NCBI RefSeq assembly: GCF_012932495.1
Contig: NZ_JABCNG010000004.1
Location: forward strand, 422,236 to 486,235
Source of the DNA: Novosphingobium sp. SG919
Lineage (GTDB): Bacteria > Pseudomonadota > Alphaproteobacteria > Sphingomonadales > Sphingomonadaceae
Direction: 5' to 3'
DNA: 64,000 bases
The position numbers and the translations under genes are program-made. The notes beneath the pieces are model-generated. The model saw nothing but the letters and a program-made list of their open reading frames with translations, ran no database searches and had not been told where the DNA came from. Shown here piece after piece: positions 50,415 through 59,755 of this stretch; position 1 is the first letter of the stretch; each line of letters opens with the position of its first letter.

Positions 50415-50600
50415 CGTCACTTCCTTTGTCTGCGGGATTGCCTGCCGATCTATCGCAACCGGCGCAGGGAACAAGCGGGGGCGATGATGCGTTCGCACAT
50501 ATGCTGAAACGCCCCGTCCATGCGCCGAAATGCATGGCAAGCATTTTGGCAGCCCCGCCATTTGATTGCCACACGGTGATATTTTGCTAATCGCCAGCCG

Positions 50601-51734
50601 GTGCTCCGCGTGAAACCATCCAACCTTGCCGGCAGGGTGACAGCCCTTGCCCTGGCCTTCAGCTGTGCTGCCTGCGCGGTTTCGACCCCGCGCGTGGTGG
50701 AGCCTGACCTGCCGCCGGTGGAAAGCGCGCAGGCCGATGCCGCGCCATGGTGGACCGCGGCGGGCGATCCCGTGCTGGCCCAAGTGGTGGCGCAGGGGCT
50801 GGCGCATGATCCGGTGCTGGCCTGCAGTGCCTGGCACTTGCACGACGATGCCGCGCGTGCCGATGCCCGGCGGCGGCATCTGGGCGGGCGGCTGGCCGGG
50901 CTGCTCAGCAAGGAGCGCGTGGCCGACGGGCCGCCTGCTGGCGCCTATGCCCACGCTGCCCTGGTCAACACGCGCGCCGCCGCCATGGCAGAGGCCTACC
51001 TTGCCGTCCGCCTCGCGCAGGCGCGCCTCGCCGCGCGCCGGTCCGCTGTCGCCCCCTGGCAAGACAATGCCGAGATTGCCCGCTTCCGCCGCGAGGCGGG
51101 CCTCGTCTCGGCGATCGATGGCGCGCTGGGCGGCGTGATGGTCGATCTCGATGCCGATGCCGTGACGCAGGCGCAGACCGAGCTGTCGCAGGCATTGGCC
51201 CGGCTGGCGCAGGAAACCGGCCTGTCGGCAGAGGCCTTGCCCGCGTTGCTGGGCGACGGCGCGGCGGTGCCCGCCCTGGCCGACATTCCCGATGCCGCGC
51301 CGCGCCGTGCCGCCCTGTTGGCGCTGCGCCAGCAGCAGGGACAGGCCGTGGTGGAGGGCAAGGCCAGCCTGGACGAGGCGCGCGCTGCCCTGGCCAGCGC
51401 CACGGCCGCCGGCGCAGAAGAAATCGACAGTGCAACCAAGGCCCTCGCCGCCGCACAGGCCCTGGTTGCCGCCAGCGCGCGCACGCTCGCCCAGGCCGAT
51501 CGCACCGTGCGCGATGCGCGTGCCGGTTATCGGGCGGGGACGGAAACCTTTGCTACGCTCTATGTTGCCGAGGCGTCGGCGCTTGCCGCGGCGGAGGCCG
51601 ACGCTGCCGCCCGCAGCGGCCTTGCCCGCGCGCACGTGCGGCTGTGGGCGGCGCAGGGCCTGGGTTGGACTTCGGCCGATCTGGCGCCGGCCGCACCAGG
51701 CGAAGGACCCGCACGATGCCCGGCGCAGCCATGA
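50601..51734 (+). CDS. TolC-like outer-membrane factor, shortened
   Basis: 377 residues from GTG (a second GTG at 50610). The signal-peptide-like N-terminus has a Cys in SCAACAVS, fitting a lipoprotein. Coiled-coil helices follow: RAAAMAEAYLAVRLAQARLA and VTQAQTELSQALARLAQETG, then a long C-terminal helix with VRDARAGYRAGTETFATLYV. It looks like the helical part of a TolC/OprM-type factor but is about 100 residues shorter, and I could not find the family's usual beta-strand stretches. It overlaps the adaptor gene (51716). No RND pump follows. Confidence 0.65.
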   Translation: MLRVKPSNLAGRVTALALAFSCAACAVSTPRVVEPDLPPVESAQADAAPWWTAAGDPVLAQVVAQGLAHDPVLACSAWHLHDDAARADARRRHLGGRLAGLLSKERVADGPPAGAYAHAALVNTRAAAMAEAYLAVRLAQARLAARRSAVAPWQDNAEIARFRREAGLVSAIDGALGGVMVDLDADAVTQAQTELSQALARLAQETGLSAEALPALLGDGAAVPALADIPDAAPRRAALLALRQQQGQAVVEGKASLDEARAALASATAAGAEEIDSATKALAAAQALVAASARTLAQADRTVRDARAGYRAGTETFATLYVAEASALAAAEADAAARSGLARAHVRLWAAQGLGWTSADLAPAAPGEGPARCPAQP

Positions 51735-52951
51735 CCGAGCGCGATCTCGACGATTTCCTGGGCGCCCGTCCGCGCCGGCGCCTGGCGCGCTGGGGCATGG
51801 TGCTGGCGCTGCTGGCAGCCGGCGTCGCCGCCTTGTGGCTGTTCGTGCGGTTCGTCGATGGTCCGGAATTGCCCTATTACACGGTTCCGCTCGAACGCGG
51901 CAGCCTGACCCCGGCATTGAGCGCCACGGGCACCTTGCACGCGGAAGATGAAGTGATCCTGCGCGCGCCGCAGGGCGGGGTGGTGCACAGCCTGCTTGGC
52001 CCGGGCGATGGGGTCGTCCGCGCGGGCCAGCCCATCGCGATGCTCGATACCGCCCCGTTCGAGGCCGACCTGGCCAGCGCCGAAGCCACGCGGGCTGCCG
52101 CCGAGGGCACGTTGGCCGCCGCGCAGGCCGATGTGGATGGCGCACGCGCGCGGCTGGAACGCTATGACGGGGTTTGGCGCCGTTCGGGCGGACGGGTGCC
52201 CTCGCTCAACGAAATGGATGGCGCGCGTGCCGAACTTTCGCGCACCGCCGCGGCGCTGGCCACGGCCACGGCAGCCTTGGCCAAGGCGCGCAACGATGAA
52301 GTGCTCGCCCGTCGCCGCCTGGCCGACGCGACGATCCGCGCGCCGTTCGATGGCCTGGTCGTTGCCCGCGCCGTGGCGCCGGGCCAGCTTGTCCAGCCCG
52401 GCATGCCGCTGCTTTCGCTTGCCACCGGGCTCGATCGCCTGGTCGTGACCGTGCCGTTGCCGGCCGCCGATGCACAGCGCCTGGCCCTCAATGCCCGCGC
52501 CCGCGTGCTGCTGTCGGGCATGGCAGACAAGGTGCGCACCGCGCGCCTGGTGCGGATCGATCCCACCGACGATACCCGTGGGCTTGACCGGCTGGCGGTC
52601 TTCGCGCTCGATCCCGTAACCAGTGGCGAGGGCACGCCCCTGGTGCAACTGCGCCCCGGCATGGCGGCCACGGTCGAGATTGACCTGCCCGCGCGCGAGG
52701 GCGTCCTGCTCGTTCCCAACGCGGCCTTGGGCTTTACCCCCGAAGGCGTGCCGTCGCGAAACGGGGCGATCTATGTGGTGGCCGACGACAACGAGCCGCG
52801 CCAGGTGGCGGTTGCCACCGGGGCCAGCGATGGCAAGCGCACCGAAGTGCTCGCCAGCGGGTTGGAGCCGGGCGTGCAGGTCATCATCGGGCGGCGGGCA
52901 CCCGGTGCATCGCCTTCGGCCCGGCCCGCTGCACCAGCGTCCCGGCCATGA
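51716..52951 (+). CDS. Periplasmic adaptor (HlyD/RND MFP family)
   Basis: 411 residues from the ATG after AAGGA. An N-terminal membrane helix (WGMVLALLAAGVAALWLFV) is followed by a lipoyl half (LSATGTLHAEDEVILRAPQG, GDGVVRAGQPIAML), a helical hairpin (about 110-200, LAAAQADVDGARARLERYDG), the second lipoyl half (ATIRAPFDGLVVARAVAPGQ) and beta-barrel domains. Such adaptors bridge an inner-membrane pump and an outer-membrane factor. It overlaps the TolC-like gene, but no inner-membrane pump gene is adjacent; opgD follows 39 bases on. The start overlap implies coupling. Confidence 0.88.
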   Translation: MPGAAMTERDLDDFLGARPRRRLARWGMVLALLAAGVAALWLFVRFVDGPELPYYTVPLERGSLTPALSATGTLHAEDEVILRAPQGGVVHSLLGPGDGVVRAGQPIAMLDTAPFEADLASAEATRAAAEGTLAAAQADVDGARARLERYDGVWRRSGGRVPSLNEMDGARAELSRTAAALATATAALAKARNDEVLARRRLADATIRAPFDGLVVARAVAPGQLVQPGMPLLSLATGLDRLVVTVPLPAADAQRLALNARARVLLSGMADKVRTARLVRIDPTDDTRGLDRLAVFALDPVTSGEGTPLVQLRPGMAATVEIDLPAREGVLLVPNAALGFTPEGVPSRNGAIYVVADDNEPRQVAVATGASDGKRTEVLASGLEPGVQVIIGRRAPGASPSARPAAPASRP

Positions 52952-52990
52952 AGCGCGAAACTATCCAGCAGAGTCAGCGTTAGGGCAGGC

Positions 52991-54553
52991 ATGACCGATC
53001 CCACCGATTATCCCCCCATCGACTTTTCCGGGGCTCCATCGGCCAACGGCCTGTCCCGCCGCGCATTGGGTGGCATGGCGCTGGCACTGGCCGGCCTTGC
53101 CGCTTTGCCCGGCCGCGTCATGGCGCAAGGGCCCGGCAATCTTGGCCCCGCGCGGTCCTTTTCCTGGGACAGCCTGGTGGCCCGCGCCCAAGGTTCGGCG
53201 CGCCGTGCGTTCGTTCCGCGCACCGTGTCGCGTCATGCCGCCCCCACGTTCGACGATGCCGCGCGGCTGACCTATGGCGATGCACAAAGCCTGCCCGGCC
53301 ATGTGCGCCTGTTTCCCACCCGGCTGGAGACCGCGCCCTTTGCTGTCGCCGTCAATGTGGTGGCAGGGGGCCAGGCGCGGGCAGTGGTCAACACGCAGGG
53401 CCTGTTCGGGGCGGCGCAGAACGTCGATCCCGCCGGTTTTCGGGTCATGTATGCCGATGGCCACGCCGATTGGCTGGCGTTCCTGGGAGCGTCCTACTTC
53501 CGCGCGGCCGGGGAAAAGGATCAGTTCGGCCTTTCCGCACGCGGCATCGCGGTGGACACCGGCACGATGCCCGGTGCCGAGGAATTTCCCGAATTCACGG
53601 AATTCTGGATCGAGGATCTCGGCAGCGAGCAGGGCACGCAGCACATGGTCATCCATGCCCTGCTCGAAGGCCCGTCGCTGACGGGGGCCTATGCGTTCGA
53701 CACGCGACAGACCCAGACCGGCGTGGTGCAAGACGTCAAAGTGGCGCTCTTCCTGCGCAAGGACGTGGCGCGGCTCGGCATTGCGCCGATGACCAGCATG
53801 TTCTGCTTCGACGAAGCGACCACGATGGATCGGCGGGACTGGCGCCCCGAAGTGCACGATTCCGATGGCCTGGCGATCTGGATGGCCAATGGCGAGCGTA
53901 TCTGGCGCCCGCTGGAAAACCCGCCGGAGCCGCGCACCAACACGTTTCGGGCGGACTCGGTCAAGGCCTTTGCCCTGGTGCAACGCGACCAGGTGTTCGA
54001 CCATTACCAGGACGATCTCAATTTCTACGATCGGCGCCCCTCGCTCTGGGTGGAACCCCAAGGTGATTGGGGGGCAGGGGCCGTGGTACTCTATGCCTTT
54101 CCCACGATTTCCGAAACGGTGGACAATGTCGCGGCCTTCTGGCTCAGTGATCGTCCGGCCAAGGCGGGTCAACGCCAGGACTTTGCCTATCGCCTCACCT
54201 GGACCAGCCGCGATCTGGCCGCCAATGCCAACGCCCGCTGCATCAAGGTCTTCGTCGGGCCGGGCGGGGTCCCGGGCGGCGATCCCATTCCCGGCGCCAC
54301 GCGCTATGTCCTCGATTTCGAAGGCGAGGCGCTGGCCGGGCTCAACCGTGGCAGTGGCGTCAGCGTGGAAGTGGACCTGCCCGCCGCGGCCGTCTTGCAC
54401 AGGGCGGTGGGCCCGATCGCCGGGCGCGACAAGCAGTGGCGCGTAACGCTCGATATCAAGACGCAGGGCCTCGCCCAGCGCGAGTTTCGCCTGTTCCTCA
54501 AGCGCGGCAGCGGCGCGCTCAGCGAAACGGTGATCAAGGCCGTGCAACCATGA
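52991..54553 (+). CDS. opgD: Periplasmic glucan biosynthesis protein (OpgD/OpgG type)
   Basis: 520 residues. A twin-arginine signal (SRRALGGMALALAGLA, Arg23-Arg24, cleavage near 45) fits Tat export, typical of OpgD rather than OpgG. The MdoG domain is seen in FDDAARLTYGDAQSLPGHVR, FRVMYADGHADWLAFLGASYF and EFTEFWIEDLGSEQGTQHM. It modifies or branches osmoregulated periplasmic glucans in the periplasm. It overlaps opgH by four bases (ATGA). I call OpgD by the Tat signal; a single OpgG/D protein per genome would be consistent with alphaproteobacteria. Confidence 0.88.
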   Translation: MTDPTDYPPIDFSGAPSANGLSRRALGGMALALAGLAALPGRVMAQGPGNLGPARSFSWDSLVARAQGSARRAFVPRTVSRHAAPTFDDAARLTYGDAQSLPGHVRLFPTRLETAPFAVAVNVVAGGQARAVVNTQGLFGAAQNVDPAGFRVMYADGHADWLAFLGASYFRAAGEKDQFGLSARGIAVDTGTMPGAEEFPEFTEFWIEDLGSEQGTQHMVIHALLEGPSLTGAYAFDTRQTQTGVVQDVKVALFLRKDVARLGIAPMTSMFCFDEATTMDRRDWRPEVHDSDGLAIWMANGERIWRPLENPPEPRTNTFRADSVKAFALVQRDQVFDHYQDDLNFYDRRPSLWVEPQGDWGAGAVVLYAFPTISETVDNVAAFWLSDRPAKAGQRQDFAYRLTWTSRDLAANANARCIKVFVGPGGVPGGDPIPGATRYVLDFEGEALAGLNRGSGVSVEVDLPAAAVLHRAVGPIAGRDKQWRVTLDIKTQGLAQREFRLFLKRGSGALSETVIKAVQP

Positions 54554-56460
54554 CCGCCAGCCCGCCGCTCCGGCCCGTCGCCCCGGCGCTTCCGCCCGAA
54601 GCCCCGCTCGACATGCCGGTGCAGCGTCTGTTCGGCAATGCGCCCGCGCGGCGCGAGGTGGAAACGCGGCCCCATGGGCTGATGGTCAAGCGCTGGCTGC
54701 TGATCGCGCTGACCGCCGTTCTCGGCTTGGCGGCATCGAGCGAAGTGCGCGTGGCCTTCTCGCGCGACGGGCTCAACGCAATCGAAGTGGTGCTGCTGCT
54801 GTTCTTCGTCCCGTTGTTCAGCTGGGTGGCGTTCGGCTTTGTCAGTTCGACGATCGGTTTCGTGCAACTGATCAGCGGCGCGCATCCCGGTTTCGTCCCC
54901 GTGCCGTCACCGGCCGCCAGCCTGGCGCACCGCACGGCCGTGCTCATGCCGGTCTACAACGAAGACGTCGACGCCGTTTTCGCACGGGTAGAGGCCATGG
55001 CCTTTGCGATCGATCGTGCCGGCGGCGCGCGGTGGATCGATTTCTTCGTGCTCAGCGATTCCAGCGCCCTGCATGGCAAGCGCGAGGAAGCCGCCTGGGC
55101 CGAACTTGCCGCCCGCGCGCCAATCAACCTCTATTATCGTCGGCGCGAACAGAACATTGCCCGCAAGCCGGGCAATATTGCCGAATGGGTCCGCCGGTTC
55201 GGGGGATCGTATGAAAACATGCTGGTGCTCGATGCCGATAGCGTGATGACCGGGGCGGCCATCGTCGGGCTCGCCTCGATCATGGAAGCGCGTCCCTCGA
55301 TCGGCCTGCTCCAGACCGTGCCGATGATCACCAACGCCCGCACCCTGTTCCAGCGCTGGATGCAGTTTGCCAGCGAGGCCTATGGCCCGATCGCTTCGGC
55401 CGGGCTGCTGTGGTGGAGCGGGGCCGAGGCCAACTTCTGGGGTCACAACGCGATCGTGCGCACCCGCGCCTTTGCCGAAAGCTGCGGCTTGCCCGATCTG
55501 CCCGGCAAGGCGCCGTTTGGCGGCCACATCCTCAGCCACGACATGGTCGAATCCGCGCTGTTGCGGCGGCGCGGCTGGGCCGTGCACATGGTGATGATCG
55601 GTGGCAGCTATGAAGAATATCCGCCCACCATCGTCGATCACGCGTTGCGCGATCGGCGCTGGATGCAGGGCAACCTACAGCACTTGCGCCTGATTGGCGC
55701 CTCGGGCCTCGCCGCCACCAGCCGCCTGCACCTGCTGATCGGGGCATCGGCCTATCTCACTTCGCCAGGCTGGCTCTTGCTGATCCTGGCCACGATTGCC
55801 CAGGTGGCCATGGCCAAAGTGGGCGGGGGCGTGGAAGGCAATGTGCTGATGACGGTGCCGGCAGGCGTGCTGGCGCTCACCGTGCTGCTGCTGTTCGGGC
55901 CCAAGCTGATGGGACTGATCTGGATCCTCGCCGATGGGCAGCGCTGCGCTGCGTTTGGCGGCCCGTGGCGCGCGCTCAAGTCGGTCCTGGCCGAACTGGT
56001 GCTGTCCACGCTGTTCGCACCCGTCTCGATGGTCTTGCAGATCAAGGCGCTCCTTGGCCTGCTGCTGGGCATCCCCTCGCAATGGAACGCGCAGAACCGC
56101 GATGCCCAGGCCATTTCGCTGCGCGCCATCCTGCCCGCCATGCGCGAGCACATCCTGCTGGGCCTGGCCTTTGCCGGCACCTTGTGGCTCGATACCGTCA
56201 CTGCGCTGTGGCTGCTTCCGCTCACCATCGGCCTGCTGGGCGCGCCCTGGCTGGTCAGCCTCACCTCGCGCGAGGATCTGGGCGAAGCGGCCGCGCGGCG
56301 GGGGCTGTTCCGCGTGCCGGCCCGCACCATGCGCGTGGGCCGGGCCGAAGTGCCAGATCCGGCTGGCGACGGGCCGGCTGGCGACGGGCCGGCCGGCAAT
56401 GGTCCCGCCGGGCAGACCCTGCCGGATGGCGAATCCGCCCTTGCGCAAAAACACGGATAG
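54550..56460 (+). CDS. opgH: Membrane glucosyltransferase for periplasmic glucans
   Basis: 636 residues. Two N-terminal membrane helices (KRWLLIALTAVLGLAASSE and further), then a cytoplasmic GT2 domain: TAVLMPVYNEDVDAVFARVE, MLVLDADSVMTGAAI with the DxD, GHNAIVRTRAFAESCGLP, SHDMVESALLRRRGWAVHM and RRWMQGNLQHLRLIG (Q/RxxRW). Several C-terminal membrane helices follow. It polymerises glucose from UDP-glucose into the periplasm. Near the C-terminus the sequence repeats (DPAGDGPAGDGPAGNGPAG), a tandem low-complexity tail. It overlaps opgD; the GGDEF-EAL gene follows 45 bases after. Confidence 0.93.
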   Translation: MTASPPLRPVAPALPPEAPLDMPVQRLFGNAPARREVETRPHGLMVKRWLLIALTAVLGLAASSEVRVAFSRDGLNAIEVVLLLFFVPLFSWVAFGFVSSTIGFVQLISGAHPGFVPVPSPAASLAHRTAVLMPVYNEDVDAVFARVEAMAFAIDRAGGARWIDFFVLSDSSALHGKREEAAWAELAARAPINLYYRRREQNIARKPGNIAEWVRRFGGSYENMLVLDADSVMTGAAIVGLASIMEARPSIGLLQTVPMITNARTLFQRWMQFASEAYGPIASAGLLWWSGAEANFWGHNAIVRTRAFAESCGLPDLPGKAPFGGHILSHDMVESALLRRRGWAVHMVMIGGSYEEYPPTIVDHALRDRRWMQGNLQHLRLIGASGLAATSRLHLLIGASAYLTSPGWLLLILATIAQVAMAKVGGGVEGNVLMTVPAGVLALTVLLLFGPKLMGLIWILADGQRCAAFGGPWRALKSVLAELVLSTLFAPVSMVLQIKALLGLLLGIPSQWNAQNRDAQAISLRAILPAMREHILLGLAFAGTLWLDTVTALWLLPLTIGLLGAPWLVSLTSREDLGEAAARRGLFRVPARTMRVGRAEVPDPAGDGPAGDGPAGNGPAGQTLPDGESALAQKHG

Positions 56461-56505
56461 GCTGCTTGGCAGGTTCTTGCCGGCGCACGGCTAAGCCGGG
56501 CAGCC

Positions 56506-58842
56506 GTGTTTGCTGCCAGGAGCCCGTTCGTGCCATTGGACGTCGTCAATCGTATCACGATCCGATCGTTCGTTCTGGGCAGCTTTGCCGTGCTGCTGCT
56601 GGTGGCGCTGACTGCCGTTCTGGTTCCCGTGCGGTCGGCCATCGATGCCGATCGCCATATCCAGCAGATCGAGCACGACGTGATCCCCCGTCTGGTGCAA
56701 CTCGATCACATCAAGACAGCCGTGACCGGCGCGCGCCAGCACATGGCCAAGGCGCTAATCGACGGCTCGCCCGAGCGCCATAGCGCCGAAACCACCGCCA
56801 CGCGCGAAGCGATCATGGAGGCCGATCGGCTGATCCAGCGCTATCGCGACACGATCCGCGAACCGCAGGAACAGGCGCTGTTCGTGCCGGTGGAGGCGGC
56901 TTGGCACGAATGGAAAGCCGCGCGCGAAGGCGTGCTGCGCCTCACCTTGCGCGATTATGCCGCGGCCGCCGCGCTTTACCAGGTCGATGCGCCGCGCGTG
57001 GGCGAAAACGTGGGCAGCGCGGTCGATGCCCTGATCCGTCACCAGCAGGGGCGCTCGATGGCCGTGGCGCGGGCAGAAGCGCACAATATCCGCCAGGCCG
57101 TCCGCCTGGCCGTGGGCCTGGGTGCGGTGATGGTGGCAGTGGCCGGCCTGATCATCGCCTGCCTGCTGCAACGCGTGACAACGCCGCTGGTGCGCCTGGC
57201 CGATGCCATGCGGGCCATGGCCCAAGGCGCGCTGGACCATGCCATTCCCGGCGCCCAGCGCAGCGATGAAATCGGCGCGATCAGCCAGGCGCTCCACGCG
57301 ATCAAGCGGCTCGTGGCGCAAAAGGTGCGCGAAAAGGCCAACCAGGAACTTGCCGTGCAACGCCGCCTGGCCGAGCAGGCGCGCGAGGAGGAGCGCAAGC
57401 GCGAGGTGGTGATCGATCGCATTTCCTGCGCGCTTTCGGCCATGGCCAAGGGGGATCTGGCCCAGGCCCAGCCCAATCTGCCCGCCGAATACGAGCGCAT
57501 TTCCCGCGATTTCGAAACGACCATCGGCCAATGGTTGCAAGCGCAGGATGCCGTGGAATACCTCGCGTCGCACGACACGCTGACCGGCCTTGGCAATCGC
57601 AGCCTGGCGCGTCGCGTGCTCGATGAAACCTTGGCCGACGAACCGCCTTATTGCGCGCTCGTCGCGTTCGAAATCGATCGCCTGGCCACGATCAACAAGG
57701 TGTTCGGCCCGCCGGTGGGCGACGATATCCTGCGCGAGGTGGCCGATATCCTGCGCCATGTGGCCCATCCGCAAGACGTCGTGTGCCGCGTGGCCGGCAA
57801 CGAATTCTGCATTATCCAGCGCATGGCCGATGGCCCGGAAGACACCCGCCGCCTGGTCGCCACCGTGGCCGAAGCCATGGCCGCGCGCTGGGACGTGGCC
57901 CGCGATCCCAGCGCCGTCGCGCTCAGCACCGGGATCGCCACTTATCCGTGCGACGGCCATTCCCCCGAAACGCTCAAGTCTGCCGTAGTCCTTGCGCTCG
58001 ATCGCGCGCGCCAGTCCGGCCGTGGGCAGATCTGCTTTTTTGATTCCGCCATGGATGCCTCGGCCAGGGCCAGCCTGCGGCTGGAGGCAGACCTGGCCCA
58101 TGCCCTGGCGCGCCAGCAGTTTCACCTGGATTTCCAGCCGATTGTCGATCCCGCCACCCATGCCGTGCAGGGCTATGAAGCCCTGCTGCGCTGGTGCCAC
58201 CCCGATCTCGGAGCGATCGCGCCGGGCGAGTTCATCCCCCTGGCCGAAGCCAGCGGTGCCATCGTGACGATCGGCGAATGGGTGCTGCAACAGGCCTGTC
58301 TTGCGGCCAGCCAGTGGTCGGGCGATGCCTTCGTCGCCGTCAACATTTCGCCGGTACAGCTGCAGGTGCTCAATCTGCCAGACATCGTCGCCAGCACGCT
58401 GCGCCAGACCGGCCTGGCACCCGCGCGGCTGGAGCTGGAAATCACCGAATCCGCACTGATTGCCAACCGCGATGGTGCCCTGGCCATCCTGGAGCAGATC
58501 CGCGCGCTGGGCGTGCATATCAGCATGGATGATTTCGGCACGGGCTATTCCTCGCTCAGCAACCTGCAAAGCTTCCCGTTCAGCAAGCTCAAGATCGACC
58601 AGAGCTTCGTCGCCCGCGCCCTGACCGACGCCAAGGCCCGCTCGATCATCCGCGCCGTCGTCGGCCTGGGGCGCAGCCTCGGTCTCCCGGTCCTGGCCGA
58701 AGGGGTGGAAACCGAAAGCCAGCGCCAATTGGTAATGGAAGAAGGCTGCGACGAAGCCCAAGGCTACCTGTTTGGCCGCGCCGCCACGCCCGGTCAGACG
58801 ACGCCCGAGCAGGCCGCGCCCGAACAGGCCAAACGGGCCTGA
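56506..58842 (+). CDS. Membrane GGDEF-EAL protein, probable c-di-GMP phosphodiesterase
   Basis: 778 residues from GTG. Two membrane helices (about 20-43 and 196-216) flank a periplasmic helical sensor, then HAMP. The GGDEF domain is degenerate: the motif reads AGNEF (430-434), so cyclase activity is unlikely, although it may bind GTP as a regulator. The EAL domain has the intact YEALLRW (Glu558), then NISPVQLQVLNL, ELEITESALIAN, MDDFGTGYSSLSNL (loop 6) and KIDQSFV and LAEGVET. It therefore probably degrades c-di-GMP. Position after opgDH suggests control of envelope glucan or biofilm; this is inference. Confidence 0.9.
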   Translation: MFAARSPFVPLDVVNRITIRSFVLGSFAVLLLVALTAVLVPVRSAIDADRHIQQIEHDVIPRLVQLDHIKTAVTGARQHMAKALIDGSPERHSAETTATREAIMEADRLIQRYRDTIREPQEQALFVPVEAAWHEWKAAREGVLRLTLRDYAAAAALYQVDAPRVGENVGSAVDALIRHQQGRSMAVARAEAHNIRQAVRLAVGLGAVMVAVAGLIIACLLQRVTTPLVRLADAMRAMAQGALDHAIPGAQRSDEIGAISQALHAIKRLVAQKVREKANQELAVQRRLAEQAREEERKREVVIDRISCALSAMAKGDLAQAQPNLPAEYERISRDFETTIGQWLQAQDAVEYLASHDTLTGLGNRSLARRVLDETLADEPPYCALVAFEIDRLATINKVFGPPVGDDILREVADILRHVAHPQDVVCRVAGNEFCIIQRMADGPEDTRRLVATVAEAMAARWDVARDPSAVALSTGIATYPCDGHSPETLKSAVVLALDRARQSGRGQICFFDSAMDASARASLRLEADLAHALARQQFHLDFQPIVDPATHAVQGYEALLRWCHPDLGAIAPGEFIPLAEASGAIVTIGEWVLQQACLAASQWSGDAFVAVNISPVQLQVLNLPDIVASTLRQTGLAPARLELEITESALIANRDGALAILEQIRALGVHISMDDFGTGYSSLSNLQSFPFSKLKIDQSFVARALTDAKARSIIRAVVGLGRSLGLPVLAEGVETESQRQLVMEEGCDEAQGYLFGRAATPGQTTPEQAAPEQAKRA

Positions 58843-58871
58843 GAAGCGGTGCGAGGGGGCGGATGCGCGGA

Positions 58872-58894
58872 GGCCCCGGTCCGTTTCCGGGGCC
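58872..58894. terminator. Hairpin between convergent EAL and SDR genes
   Basis: GGCCCCGG (58872-58879) pairs with CCGGGGCC (58887-58894), 7-base loop TCCGTTT. It lies in the 69-base gap between genes that end towards each other. No T-tract. Confidence 0.45.
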
Positions 58895-58911
58895 CGGCAC
58901 AGGATTGGCGG

Positions 58912-59661
58912 TCAGTTGGTTTCCGCGAGCGCTACAGCATCTGGCCCCGCAGGAAACCGAAGCCGATCGGTTACATCATGCACGGCGTTCCAAACGCCTT
59001 CGGCCACATCGCTCTCTCGCGTGGTCAGTGCCGGCGCGGCGAAGCCTTCCATGATTGGCTTGGCGAAGTCGGCGTACTCGCCCGGGAGCAACTGGTCGAA
59101 TGGAATGATGGCGTTCGCGCCGAAGTTGGTGGTTGGGGCATAGCCGGGCTCGACCAGCTTTACCGAGATACCGAAGTAGGCGAGCTCGTGGGCAAGCGAG
59201 CCCGTGAACCCTTGGATCGCGTGCTTGCTCGCGGTGTAGGCGGCTGCCAGCGGAAAAGCGCCGAGCGTGACGCTCGATGTTACATTGACGATGATGCCTG
59301 AGCGGCGCGCCCGCATCTGCGGGATGACCGCCTGGCACATCGCCATCACGCCGATCGTGTTGGTCTCGAATAGCTGGCGCACCAGCGACATTGGCGTTGC
59401 CTCAAACGCTCCGACCGCGCCGATGCCCGCATTGTTCACCAGCACATTGATGGGGCCAGCGGCGTCGATCAGCGCCGCGATGCTCGCTTCGTCGGTGACG
59501 TCGAGCGGCAGAACCCGCAAGCGGCTGGTGTCGCCAGCGAAATTGGCCGCCTCGGGCCGCCGCATCGTGGCGATCACATCCCAACCCTGCGCCAGGAAAT
59601 GTTCGGTGATCGCCTTGCCATAGCCTGACGAGGTTCCGGTGATGAGGACGGTCTTGGTCAT
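58912..59661 (-). CDS. Short-chain dehydrogenase/reductase (SDR)
   Basis: 249 residues starting MTKTVLITGTSSGYGKAITE. Canonical motifs: TGTSSGYG cofactor loop, NVLVNNAGIG, catalytic Ser in VTSS, and YTASK with Tyr and Lys, followed by EPGYAPTT. It belongs to classical SDRs that reduce or oxidise carbonyl/hydroxyl groups with NAD(P). Substrate unknown. It is divergent from the AraC-family regulator at 59756, a common pairing in which the regulator activates the dehydrogenase. A/T content in the intergenic region is higher than in the rest of the window. Confidence 0.9.
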   Translation of the reverse strand: MTKTVLITGTSSGYGKAITEHFLAQGWDVIATMRRPEAANFAGDTSRLRVLPLDVTDEASIAALIDAAGPINVLVNNAGIGAVGAFEATPMSLVRQLFETNTIGVMAMCQAVIPQMRARRSGIIVNVTSSVTLGAFPLAAAYTASKHAIQGFTGSLAHELAYFGISVKLVEPGYAPTTNFGANAIIPFDQLLPGEYADFAKPIMEGFAAPALTTRESDVAEGVWNAVHDVTDRLRFPAGPDAVALAETN

Positions 59662-59755
59662 GTCAGTCTCCAGTTTCGTTGACCAAGAGATAGACGAGGT
59701 GATGTGCACGATCTATAACGAGGAATCCGCATTAAATTATGGATCGTCCAAGAAT
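59662..59755. promoter_or_regulatory. Divergent promoter region, SDR and AraC genes
   Basis: 94 bases, relatively A/T rich (ATTAAATTATGG near 59731). It should carry both promoters and the AraC-family binding site. No certain -10/-35 pair was identified. Confidence 0.4.

Noticed and set aside
49635..52145. Extended minus-strand frame upstream of the SDR start
   Set aside because: Only the part to 50414 has SDR motifs; the rest is antisense to the TolC-like and adaptor genes.
56755..58761. 668-residue minus-strand open frame opposite the GGDEF-EAL gene
   Set aside because: Antisense artefact; the plus strand carries intact EAL motifs.
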